Assembly: GCA_016288635.1 (NCBI GenBank)
Contig: JAEEKZ010000047.1
Location: forward strand, 1-56,927
Direction of reading: 5' to 3'
DNA from: Caryophanales bacterium
GTDB taxonomy: Bacteria; Bacillota_I; Bacilli_A; RF39; UBA660
Length of the DNA: 56,927 bases
The notes beneath the pieces are model-generated. The model was not told where the DNA came from, searched no databases, and saw only the letters and a list, made by a program, of their open reading frames with translations. This document shows positions 46,916-55,122 of the stretch, one piece after another (position 1 is the stretch's first letter; every line of letters starts with the position of its first letter). A program made the translations under genes and the position numbers.

Positions 46916-48754
46916 TTATTTTTCTTCGTAATGTGCTTCTTGTACATCATCGCTCTTGTTTGATGATCCATTATCAGATGTTTCACTATCACTTGTTGAT
47001 TCAGTTTGAGCATTAGCTTTTGCAGCTTCTTCATATACTTTAGCGCCTAAATCCATAGCAATTTTTTGTAAATCTTCACTCTTCTTCTTAATATCATCAA
47101 TATCTTTTCCTTCAAGAGCTTTCTTTAATTCTTTAATCTTATCTTCAGCGTTTTCTTTATCCTTAGTAGATACTTTATCTTTTAAGTCTTCAAGAGCTTT
47201 TTCAGTGTTATTTATAATTGAATCAGCTTCATTTCTAACATCAGCTTCTTCTTTTCTCTTTTCATCTGCAGCTTTATTAGCTTCAGCTTCTTTAACCATC
47301 TTATCAATTTCTTCATCAGATAAGTTAGTTGAATTAGAAATTGTAATTGATTGTTCCTTATTAGTTCCTAAATCTTTTGCAGTTACATGAACAATACCAT
47401 TAGCATCGATATCAAATTTAACTTCGATTTGAGGTACTCCACGTCTTGCGGGTAAGATATTAGTTAATTGGAAGTTACCTAATGACTTATTATCTTGAGC
47501 CATTGGTCTTTCACCTTGTAATACATTAATATCTACAGCAGGTTGATTATCTACAGCAGTAGAGAATACTTGAGATTTGCTTGTAGGAATTGTTGTATTT
47601 CTTGGAATTAAAACAGTCATAACATTACCTAATGTTTCAACACCTAATGATAATGGTGTAACATCTAGTAATACGATATCATCAACTTCACCAGTTAATA
47701 CACCACCTTGAATTGCAGCACCCATTGCTACAACTTCATCGGGGTTAACACTCTTATTAGGTTCTTGTCCTAATTCCTTTTTAACCAATTCTTGGATGTA
47801 TGGAATTCTTGAAGATCCACCAACCATGATTACTTTATCAATATCACTAGCCTTCATATTAGCATCTTTTAATGCTTTTCTAACTGGCTCTAATGTTGAA
47901 TCAAATAAATCTTTACATAATGATTCAAATTTAGCCTTAGTTAATGTCATATCTAAGTGTAATGGATTTCCATCTTTTTGAGTAATGAATGGTAATGAGA
48001 TTTGTGCTGTAGTCATACCAGATAAGTCTTTCTTAGCTTTTTCTGCAGCATCTTTAACTCTTTGCATTGCCATTGAGTCTCCAGATAAATCTACACCTTG
48101 TTCTTTTTTAAATTCTTCAACTAAATAGTCAGAAACAATCTTATCAAAGTCATCTCCACCCAAACGGTTATTACCGCTTGTAGATTTAACTTCAAATACA
48201 CCATCACCTAATTCAAGGATTGATACATCGAATGTTCCTCCACCTAAGTCATATACTAAAATAGTTTGTGATTTATCTTGTTTATCAAGTCCATAAGCTA
48301 GTGCAGCAGCAGTAGGTTCATTAATAATTCTTTCTACTTCTAATCCTGCTATCTTACCTGCATTCTTAGTTGCTTGACGTTGTGCATCGTTGAAATATGC
48401 TGGAACAGTAATAACAGCTTTTTTTACAGGCTCTCCCAAGTAACTTTCTGCATCTTTCTTTAATTTAGCAAGAATTTTTGCAGAAATTTCTTCTGGAGTA
48501 TATTCTTTTCCATTAGCTTCAACTTTTTCACTAGTACCCATCTTTCTCTTAATAGATGAGATAGTATTTTTTACATTAGTAACAGCTTGTCTTTTTGCAG
48601 TTTCTCCAACTAATTCTTCTTCTCCTTTAAATGCTACAACTGAAGGAGTTGTTCTTCCTCCTTCTGGATTTGTAATAACTTTTGGTTCTCCACCTTCTAG
48701 TACAGCAACACATGAGTTTGTTGTACCTAAATCTATTCCTATAATTTTACTCAT
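46916..48754 (-). CDS. dnaK: Chaperone DnaK (Hsp70)
   Basis: A 612-residue ATP-dependent chaperone. ATPase-domain signatures: [18 protein letters not shown] at the N-terminus, [14 protein letters not shown] and [14 protein letters not shown]. The substrate-binding domain follows from about 385 ([10 protein letters not shown]), then the helical lid and an acidic Ser/Asp/Glu-rich tail ending EAHYEEK. It is the third gene of hrcA-grpE-dnaK. Confidence 0.98.
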   Translation of the reverse strand: MSKIIGIDLGTTNSCVAVLEGGEPKVITNPEGGRTTPSVVAFKGEEELVGETAKRQAVTNVKNTISSIKRKMGTSEKVEANGKEYTPEEISAKILAKLKKDAESYLGEPVKKAVITVPAYFNDAQRQATKNAGKIAGLEVERIINEPTAAALAYGLDKQDKSQTILVYDLGGGTFDVSILELGDGVFEVKSTSGNNRLGGDDFDKIVSDYLVEEFKKEQGVDLSGDSMAMQRVKDAAEKAKKDLSGMTTAQISLPFITQKDGNPLHLDMTLTKAKFESLCKDLFDSTLEPVRKALKDANMKASDIDKVIMVGGSSRIPYIQELVKKELGQEPNKSVNPDEVVAMGAAIQGGVLTGEVDDIVLLDVTPLSLGVETLGNVMTVLIPRNTTIPTSKSQVFSTAVDNQPAVDINVLQGERPMAQDNKSLGNFQLTNILPARRGVPQIEVKFDIDANGIVHVTAKDLGTNKEQSITISNSTNLSDEEIDKMVKEAEANKAADEKRKEEADVRNEADSIINNTEKALEDLKDKVSTKDKENAEDKIKELKKALEGKDIDDIKKKSEDLQKIAMDLGAKVYEEAAKANAQTESTSDSETSDNGSSNKSDDVQEAHYEEK

Positions 48755-48784
48755 AATTAATCATCTACCCTTTCATATATAAAA

Positions 48785-49369
48785 TTATTTATTTACTTTA
48801 ACCATTGCTACACGCAAAACTTTATCTTTATACATATAACCTTTTTGCATGCAATCAATAACAGTGTTCATTGGTTTTCCTTCAACAGTATCAACCATAA
48901 CAGCTTCCATTGTGCTAGGATCAAATTCTTTATCAATACATTCTATTTCTTGTACTCCATATGCTTGAAGTATTGAAATTAATTGCCCATAGATAAGTTT
49001 AAATCCCGCTAAGAACTTAGATAATTCTTCTGTTAAATTAGGATTATCTAATTTAAGTGCCCTTTCAAAATTATCAACAATTGGAAGTAATTCCTTTATA
49101 AACTTCTCACCATCATACATTAGCAAATTACTACGTTCTTCTTCAAAACGTCTTTTCATATTTTGCATATCCGCAGAAATACGTAAAAGTTTGTCATTTA
49201 AAGCAGCTTTTTGTAAGTATAATGTTTCAACTTCAGCTTTTAAAGCAGCATTTACTTCTTGTTCGTTATTTTTTTGTTCATGTTGCTGTTGGTGTTGCTT
49301 ATCATGTTTATTTTCATGTTTTTGATTTTGTACTTGGTTTTGTTTTTTCTTTTCTTCTTTTTCCATCAT
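48785..49369 (-). CDS. grpE: Nucleotide-exchange factor GrpE
   Basis: A 194-residue partner of DnaK that releases ADP. A long helix (about 40-100) is followed by the compact beta domain with FDPSTMEAVMVDTVEGK and VLRVAMVKVNK. The first 40 residues are unusual: almost only Lys, Gln, His, Asn and Glu. The start overlaps the hrcA stop (ATGA). Confidence 0.95.
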   Translation of the reverse strand: MMEKEEKKKQNQVQNQKHENKHDKQHQQQHEQKNNEQEVNAALKAEVETLYLQKAALNDKLLRISADMQNMKRRFEEERSNLLMYDGEKFIKELLPIVDNFERALKLDNPNLTEELSKFLAGFKLIYGQLISILQAYGVQEIECIDKEFDPSTMEAVMVDTVEGKPMNTVIDCMQKGYMYKDKVLRVAMVKVNK

Positions 49370-50373
49370 TTGTTCCTTTCATCAATGTTCTGTTGAATTA
49401 GGTTTAACATACTAACCACTTTTCCATAGTCCATACGTTTAGGACCAATAATAGCAATTGTACCTTCTTCTCCATCTATATTATAATTTTTCTTAATAAT
49501 TGTTACATTTGAATCTAGATCATTATCACTACCGATACATATTTGAACATCATTTGAATTATCTACTCTAGAAATACTCTTAATAATATTCTCATCATCA
49601 AGTTTATTGGCAATTCTTTTTATTTCTTCAACATTATCATATTCAGGTTGTTGAAATAATTTATTTCTACCAGTAACTCTTACAGTACCTTGTTGATTAT
49701 CAACAAAATCATTAAATGCATTATAGAATATATTATAGATTGCTTCATATTGATTCATTTGAGCAACTATAACTGGTTTTACATCAAGTTCTAGTCTTTC
49801 AGACACTTCGTCAATTGGTGTACCTACAAGCATTTTATTTATAATTTCACAAGCTTTATTTAATTCTTTAAAATCTATATCATCCGGTAAAGAGAATTTT
49901 TTGTTTTCTACGATACCTTTATCTGTACAAACTAAGGCTACAACATGATTTTTGTCTAAAGAAATAATATCAACTTTTTGTAACAAATTATCTCTACTAT
50001 TTTTACCCAAAATAATACTTGTATAATTTGTTAAATCACTAATTATTTGCATACATTCATTAATAGCATCAGAAATAACTAATTTTTGGTTTTGAAATAT
50101 TGCTTGTAACTTAAGCATTTCCTTACCATTTAGCTTTTCGGGTTCCATTAAATGTTCAACATAATATTTGTATCCTTTTTCACTTGGAACTCTACCGCTT
50201 GAAACGTGGTTTTTTTCAAGTAAACCAATACTTTCTAAATAAGCCATTTCATTTCTTATTGTTGCGCTTGAGCAGTGGAATTTCCCACATAAAACTTTTG
50301 AGCCAACAGGCTTAACTGTTTTTATATAAGCTTCAACAATTGCCTTTAGAATATTCTCTTGTCTTTTATCCAT
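49366..50373 (-). CDS. hrcA: Heat-inducible repressor HrcA
   Basis: A 335-residue repressor that binds CIRCE with help from GroEL. The N-terminal winged helix is RQENILKAIVEAYIKTVKPVGS, followed by SSATIRNEMAYLE and SSGRVPSEKGYKYY. A GAF-like dimerisation domain follows. It is the first gene of the operon and is preceded by two CIRCE-type repeats flanking its promoter, so it represses itself and dnaK. Confidence 0.97.
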   Translation of the reverse strand: MDKRQENILKAIVEAYIKTVKPVGSKVLCGKFHCSSATIRNEMAYLESIGLLEKNHVSSGRVPSEKGYKYYVEHLMEPEKLNGKEMLKLQAIFQNQKLVISDAINECMQIISDLTNYTSIILGKNSRDNLLQKVDIISLDKNHVVALVCTDKGIVENKKFSLPDDIDFKELNKACEIINKMLVGTPIDEVSERLELDVKPVIVAQMNQYEAIYNIFYNAFNDFVDNQQGTVRVTGRNKLFQQPEYDNVEEIKRIANKLDDENIIKSISRVDNSNDVQICIGSDNDLDSNVTIIKKNYNIDGEEGTIAIIGPKRMDYGKVVSMLNLIQQNIDERNK

Positions 50374-50387
50374 ATTCTATTACCTCT

Positions 50388-50414
50388 TTAGCACTGATAA
50401 CCTCTAAGTGCTAG
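50388..50414. promoter_or_regulatory. CIRCE operator 1
   Basis: TTAGCACTG-N9-AAGTGCTAG, nearly the consensus TTAGCACTC-N9-GAGTGCTAA. It lies between the -10 and the hrcA start. Confidence 0.9.
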
Positions 50415-50418
50415 AATC

Positions 50419-50447
50419 ATTATATTATTAAAATTAGCACTTGTCAA
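50419..50447 (-). promoter_or_regulatory. hrcA-grpE-dnaK promoter
   Basis: Minus strand: perfect -35 TTGACA (50447-50442), 17 bp, perfect -10 TATAAT (50424-50419). Each end is covered by or adjoins a CIRCE element. Confidence 0.9.
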
Positions 50448-50460
50448 TAGATAATGCTAA
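50434..50460. promoter_or_regulatory. CIRCE operator 2 (degenerate)
   Basis: TTAGCACTT-N9-TAATGCTAA overlaps the -35. One half site departs from consensus (TAATGCTAA for GAGTGCTAA). Confidence 0.75.
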
Positions 50461-50473
50461 CAATTATGGCAAT

Positions 50474-50498
50474 AAAAAAGATGCATCATTTTTGCATC
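50474..50498 (-). terminator. Terminator of BspA-like gene
   Basis: Minus-strand hairpin GATGC / GCATC followed by six T, a few bases after the stop. Confidence 0.65.
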
Positions 50499-50505
50499 CT
50501 TTTAT

Positions 50506-51732
50506 CTACACATTCGAAGCAACAGAAAACTCTCTACTATCTAAATTTAAAGTATAATAAACATTCTCATTAGCTCCATATATTGTAATTATATCGTTAT
50601 ATGAATCATTTTCATTTGATGGTGGAATAACAATATTCCATGAACTAGCATTCATACCAACTCCATCAAACATATAGTCCATATCAACTACCTTTGATGT
50701 ATCCCAAGAACTTATATTAATTGAGAAATTAGCACTATTATATCCAGCATTTAAGAACATACTATGCATATTGGATACGTTAGTTGTTTTCAAAAAATTT
50801 AATCCTGAAATCGTTTTCAAACTTTTAAATTGTTTATTCTCATCCAAATCACTAAATAAATACGATGAATCGCTATTAGCAAAAATATGCCCTGTTCCAT
50901 TTCCTGCGATAGTAACAATCTTTTGTGTAGAGTCTAAATAGCAAGTAACTGATTCGTTTTCAGAATCACTACAATCCCATTTTTTACTTTCCTTTCCAGT
51001 AGGTTTATAACTATCTACAATATTAATATCTGTAATATACGCCTTTTGATTTTCTATCTCATTACTCCAACTGGAACCTTGAGATAAAGTTGAAATAACA
51101 TAATCATCCTTTGTTAATACTATCTTAGTATCTATTGTTTTTCCTGCATTCATAGATTGATCCGTATCAAGATTAATAAATGATAATTCAAATATCCAAT
51201 CCTGTTTTTCTCCTGCAGCAGAATATGATAATATTTCATAATCTTCAGCTATTAAAATAATTCCACTTTCAGTAGTTATATCAAATCCTTGAAGTTCATT
51301 ATTATAAGTTAATCCTTCAACTTCTGTTAAGTATTCACCATCGGGATTAACTACTTTTAATAGCAGCTCCGTTTCATGATTATTAGTAGTGTATTCAAAA
51401 TTATTTTTAATTATATGGAAATACACATCATAATAATCAGTAGCTTCTAAAGTTTTAGTATTAGCCCTTAAAATAGCGCTAGAAGTAGTTGTAGAACTAA
51501 CATTACCCATTCCTTGAGCAAAATTGCCTTCAAATACATCTAAAGCTAAATCTTCACCCTTAATAAATGATAAACTATCACTTTTATATGTTCTTATTCC
51601 GACATTTGTTACAGCTGCATCACCAACTGTAGACTGAAAATAGGCATATGATACAGTTATAACTAAAGTAAACATAACAACTATTAATATCATAATACTT
51701 AGTCTACTTTTTTTATCAATAACTTGATACAT
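50506..51732 (-). CDS. Secreted protein with BspA-like (DUF285) C-terminus
   Basis: A 408-residue exported protein. The N-terminus has a membrane or signal segment (SIMILIVVMFTLVITVSYAYF), a pattern also seen at the front of TasA/camelysin-like proteins. A beta-rich domain follows (about 35-240). Residues 240-400 resemble the DUF285/BspA repeats common in mycoplasma and gut Firmicutes surface proteins: NVSNMHSMFLNAG and SWDTSKVVDMDYMFDG. There is no LPxTG. It follows the DUF4272-like gene by 14 bases with SD AGGAGG. An envelope or host-contact role is inferred. Confidence 0.65.
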   Translation of the reverse strand: MYQVIDKKSRLSIMILIVVMFTLVITVSYAYFQSTVGDAAVTNVGIRTYKSDSLSFIKGEDLALDVFEGNFAQGMGNVSSTTTSSAILRANTKTLEATDYYDVYFHIIKNNFEYTTNNHETELLLKVVNPDGEYLTEVEGLTYNNELQGFDITTESGIILIAEDYEILSYSAAGEKQDWIFELSFINLDTDQSMNAGKTIDTKIVLTKDDYVISTLSQGSSWSNEIENQKAYITDINIVDSYKPTGKESKKWDCSDSENESVTCYLDSTQKIVTIAGNGTGHIFANSDSSYLFSDLDENKQFKSLKTISGLNFLKTTNVSNMHSMFLNAGYNSANFSINISSWDTSKVVDMDYMFDGVGMNASSWNIVIPPSNENDSYNDIITIYGANENVYYTLNLDSREFSVASNV

Positions 51733-51746
51733 ACCTTATCCTCCTC

Positions 51747-52703
51747 TTAAATGTCTAATTTATACCAATCCTTTTCTGAAGAAAATAACCATTCTAAACC
51801 ACGAGTTCTTTCACGAACATTATCGGGTATTAATCTTCCTATAGCAATATTTGAATTGTTTTTATTTTCTTTGCATGCCCAATTATATCTATAATATAAA
51901 TCATACATATCTAATATTTCTTTTTTATCTCTTAAAACACATTTTTCTTTGAAAGTATCCAATGTTTTTCCCTTTAATAAATCGATAATATATTGATAAT
52001 CACATAACAAAGTAGCATCCTTTATATCATCAACAAGAGATAGAGCATAAAGAATTGCCCAAACTGTTTCATATCCCCAATCTAAAGTTGCTAAATCTTC
52101 TTTAGTATATGTTCCATCAAAAACTCTTTGTTCTCTTTCATTAAAATAATCTAATACACCAAATTTTTCAAAAATCGGCATAAAGAATTTTAATGATCCA
52201 GCATAATTATCCCTTCTAACATCACACGCAACTTGAACAATTAAAATACTTGCAATAACCTTTTTACATATATCATCTAAATTTTTTAATTCAGCTTTAT
52301 CATCCTCAAGAGGAATATTAATATCATCACTAATAGAAATATTCAATTTTTGAATATATTCATTATTTGTTTTTCTTCTTTCATCCTGCACACTTAACTT
52401 TTCTGGTTCTTGATTAGCATGTAAATCTAATACTTTTTTAACCGTATCATTAAATGCGTCTTCATTAAAAGACAAACGCATTATTTTATTTTTTTGAGCA
52501 GCATAATAGAAAGTTTTCTTTTCAGTAACAACCTTAAATAGCGCATTATATCCACCACTTTCTATTACATATAAATATCCGAATCCAAAAGAAATATTTT
52601 CAATGTTATCATAATCCTCACCTTGTTTTAATGTCTTTAAAGCACATTTAACAAGTTTATATTTAACAGAGTCATTATTTATCTCATTACGTTCTTTTGT
52701 CAT
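51747..52703 (-). CDS. DUF4272-like protein
   Basis: A 318-residue soluble protein. The C-terminal two thirds resemble DUF4272: IASILIVQVACDVRRD, VLDYFNEREQRVFDG, then LDWGYETVWAILYALSLVDDI and a last helix with YRYNWACKE and RTRGLEWLFSSEKDWYKLDI. The role of this family is not known. The first 110 residues hold a small domain, GFGYLYVIESGGYNALFKV. It is the first gene of a two-gene unit with the BspA-like surface protein, with a TATAAT -10 about 30 bases upstream and SD AGAGGGAG. Confidence 0.6.
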   Translation of the reverse strand: MTKERNEINNDSVKYKLVKCALKTLKQGEDYDNIENISFGFGYLYVIESGGYNALFKVVTEKKTFYYAAQKNKIMRLSFNEDAFNDTVKKVLDLHANQEPEKLSVQDERRKTNNEYIQKLNISISDDINIPLEDDKAELKNLDDICKKVIASILIVQVACDVRRDNYAGSLKFFMPIFEKFGVLDYFNEREQRVFDGTYTKEDLATLDWGYETVWAILYALSLVDDIKDATLLCDYQYIIDLLKGKTLDTFKEKCVLRDKKEILDMYDLYYRYNWACKENKNNSNIAIGRLIPDNVRERTRGLEWLFSSEKDWYKLDI

Positions 52704-52773
52704 AGTTCTCCCTCTCTAGTCTTATACATATATTATATACCAACTATAATCAAACATAAAGAAAAAAATTAAT

Positions 52774-52796
52774 AAAAAAAAGCGATTATTTCGCTC
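52774..52796 (-). terminator. Terminator of GGDEF gene
   Basis: Minus-strand short hairpin AGCGA / TCGCT followed by eight T, just after the stop. Confidence 0.7.
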
Positions 52797-52798
52797 TT

Positions 52799-53596
52799 TT
52801 AATTCTTTCTAACTCTTTCATACGGATTTCCTGCAGCCTTCATAGCAGCTTTATTGTCATACATTCTTGCATCCGCTTCATTTATCATAACCTCTAGATC
52901 ACTACACACAGTTCTATATGATGAACCCATCGCAGCTGAATATTGAGTTTGAGCAATAGATTGCCTGATTTCTTCAATTTTCCTAAAGAATAAATCCTCT
53001 GGAATGTTTTGACATACAGCAACAAACTCATCTCCACCACGTCTAAATAATTCTTTCTTACGAATTGATCTACGCATACATTCCGCTAAAGTGATTAATA
53101 AACGATCTCCCTCACTATGACCATAAGTATTATTGAAAAATCTTAAATCATTAGCATCCATGAATAACACACCGATATTATAACGAATACAAGGTTCATT
53201 AATTAATTCAATTAAAGTATTGTTATTCATTAATCCTGTTAGCTTATCTGTTTGTAAATCAGTTATTTTATCTCCAAGTTTTAATATGTTTCCTAAGAAT
53301 TGACTAATATATAATAATGCTCTTTTATCAAATATTTTTACAAACCTTGGTCTAATTATTTCGATTGAAGACACATCTGATATTTGTACTGTAACCGTAG
53401 CTTTAGGATCAGTAAAGCCATTTAACGAAATAGAGTCTTCAGGTCTATTTTGATCTTTATAGAAAATAATTCTTACATTTTTTGCACCAAAATACTGAGC
53501 AATAATATGCATAATTTTCATATAATATTCATCATCATAAAAATCTGTATACATTGCTTTGTTCAAGTTTGTATATAAATTGAAACGATTCCCCAT
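52799..53596 (-). CDS. GGDEF-domain protein (putative diguanylate cyclase)
   Basis: A 265-residue protein predicted to make cyclic di-GMP. The N-terminal sensor-like part (1-105) has IIAQYFGAKNVRIIFYK and no membrane segment. The GGDEF domain starts at DKLTGLMNNNTLIE (near 118), with FMDANDLRFFNNTYGH binding metal and substrate. The active site reads RRGGDEFVAVCQ, fully canonical. The inhibitory I-site RxxD five residues before it is RKKE, so product inhibition may be lacking. No EAL or PilZ gene is near. SD GGAAGGAG precedes the ATG, and it has its own weak promoter and terminator. Confidence 0.92.
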   Translation of the reverse strand: MGNRFNLYTNLNKAMYTDFYDDEYYMKIMHIIAQYFGAKNVRIIFYKDQNRPEDSISLNGFTDPKATVTVQISDVSSIEIIRPRFVKIFDKRALLYISQFLGNILKLGDKITDLQTDKLTGLMNNNTLIELINEPCIRYNIGVLFMDANDLRFFNNTYGHSEGDRLLITLAECMRRSIRKKELFRRGGDEFVAVCQNIPEDLFFRKIEEIRQSIAQTQYSAAMGSSYRTVCSDLEVMINEADARMYDNKAAMKAAGNPYERVRKN

Positions 53597-53666
53597 AATA
53601 TGACTCCTTCCGCAATAGTTATTTTACATATTATTCGTTGGAAATCAACTTTTTTTAACTGATTTG

Positions 53667-55112
53667 TTAAATTTCAGCAAATTCTTCGTTATTTTTTTCT
53701 TCTTTTTTGCTTTTTTCGTTCTTCTCTTTGCCTTTTTTCTTATTTTTCTTTCTATTATTTTTTGCAGGTTTAGAATTCACAACAATCTCGTCATCTAATT
53801 CATGAGTAACAGTCTCTTGTACAACAGGTTTTCTCTTTTTACTTTTTTTACTTAACAAAATAATAATAATTAAAAGTAAGAAAACAACTAAGCCAAATAA
53901 TCCATAAATGATTTTTAAAAACATATTGTTTTGTTTAATTAAAGATAATGTATATTCAGCTTCATAAGCTGCCATAGAATTATTATCCTTATCATAAACA
54001 TAGAATCCTTCTTTACCAGTATCTAAGTTCGTTCCATAAATGATACTCGTTTTAGATTTATCACTATATTTTAATACTTCGACTTTATTTCCAGATATAG
54101 TTTCATTAACCTTCTTATAATTTTCTAGTTCAACCGGCAAATTTTTATATGAGTCCTTATAAATAAACACAAAATCATTAGAAACTATTTCATTATATTT
54201 AGTATATTCACCATCTTTATAAATAAACAACTCAATATTACCTTCAGCATCCTTTAAGCCGACAAGATACATATCAACTGATTCGTTATAGAATGCCGGA
54301 ATATCAAATTCGCCAATCTTAATAGTTGATTCTTCAAAATCAAGAGGTTTCTTCAAATCAGTATTTTTTTTAATTACCACATAATCAGTTCCAGCAACTG
54401 TAACATTTATTGGATTACTATCCTTGACCTCAACATTTATTTTATAAACTCTTTCACTTCCATTTTGTGCTTTTACTGTAATAGAAATAACATTTAATCC
54501 TAAATTAACTTCTACTTCTCCATCACCGTGAACTGTAGCTTTATTATCATTTTTAGTGGCTACAATAGTTACACTTTTAGTATCTTCTGGAACTACTACA
54601 CTATAAGACAACGTGTCTTTATTAAATCCGGGAGTTAGCTCAAATCCATTAATAGCTAATTTCTTTAAATAATTATCTTTTGAATAACTAGCCTCAATTT
54701 GTTGTTGCGTTTTTATTTCAATATTTTTTCCAGATGACGACAAGTTCATTTCTTGGAAATTACTAAAGTGATATGCATCATAACTACCAACAGTTACTTT
54801 TGTATTTCCTGCTTTTAACGCTTTAAATTTAAACGTATAACTTTTTGAGGAAATACCTTTAGTTGAACTTCCAGCCATTGCAACTCCACCACTTTCAGCA
54901 GTTGAAGATTGCAATTTTAAATAGTTAGAATCATAATTTAGTTTCATTTCCCATGAACCTATATCACCACCAGATAATGTTACTGTTACAGTTATAGAAT
55001 TACCAACAGCAACAACTGATGGTGAAGCAACTGTTATTTTTCCAGAGCCAGCAAAAACAAGCGTCGGAAGCATTAATAACATTATGATTAATCCATAAAT
55101 TACTTTTTTCAT
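53667..55112 (-). CDS. Membrane-anchored cohesin-domain protein
   Basis: A 481-residue protein from the preferred start. After a signal peptide (KKVIYGLIIMLLMLPTLVFA), residues about 22-130 resemble a cohesin: a VGNSITVTVTLSGGDIGSWE strand pair, LNYDSNYLKL and YTFKFKALKAGNTKVTVGS. A cadherin-like beta-sandwich domain follows (YLKKLAINGFELTPGF ... VVVPEDTKSVTI). One transmembrane helix near 400-425 is followed by a Lys/Glu-rich cytoplasmic tail. The ATG at 55112 has SD AAAGGA. It lies ten bases after the dockerin-bearing autolysin gene, which suggests the two products meet on the surface. Confidence 0.75.
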   Translation of the reverse strand: MKKVIYGLIIMLLMLPTLVFAGSGKITVASPSVVAVGNSITVTVTLSGGDIGSWEMKLNYDSNYLKLQSSTAESGGVAMAGSSTKGISSKSYTFKFKALKAGNTKVTVGSYDAYHFSNFQEMNLSSSGKNIEIKTQQQIEASYSKDNYLKKLAINGFELTPGFNKDTLSYSVVVPEDTKSVTIVATKNDNKATVHGDGEVEVNLGLNVISITVKAQNGSERVYKINVEVKDSNPINVTVAGTDYVVIKKNTDLKKPLDFEESTIKIGEFDIPAFYNESVDMYLVGLKDAEGNIELFIYKDGEYTKYNEIVSNDFVFIYKDSYKNLPVELENYKKVNETISGNKVEVLKYSDKSKTSIIYGTNLDTGKEGFYVYDKDNNSMAAYEAEYTLSLIKQNNMFLKIIYGLFGLVVFLLLIIIILLSKKSKKRKPVVQETVTHELDDEIVVNSKPAKNNRKKNKKKGKEKNEKSKKEEKNNEEFAEI

Positions 55113-55122
55113 GTTATCCTTT

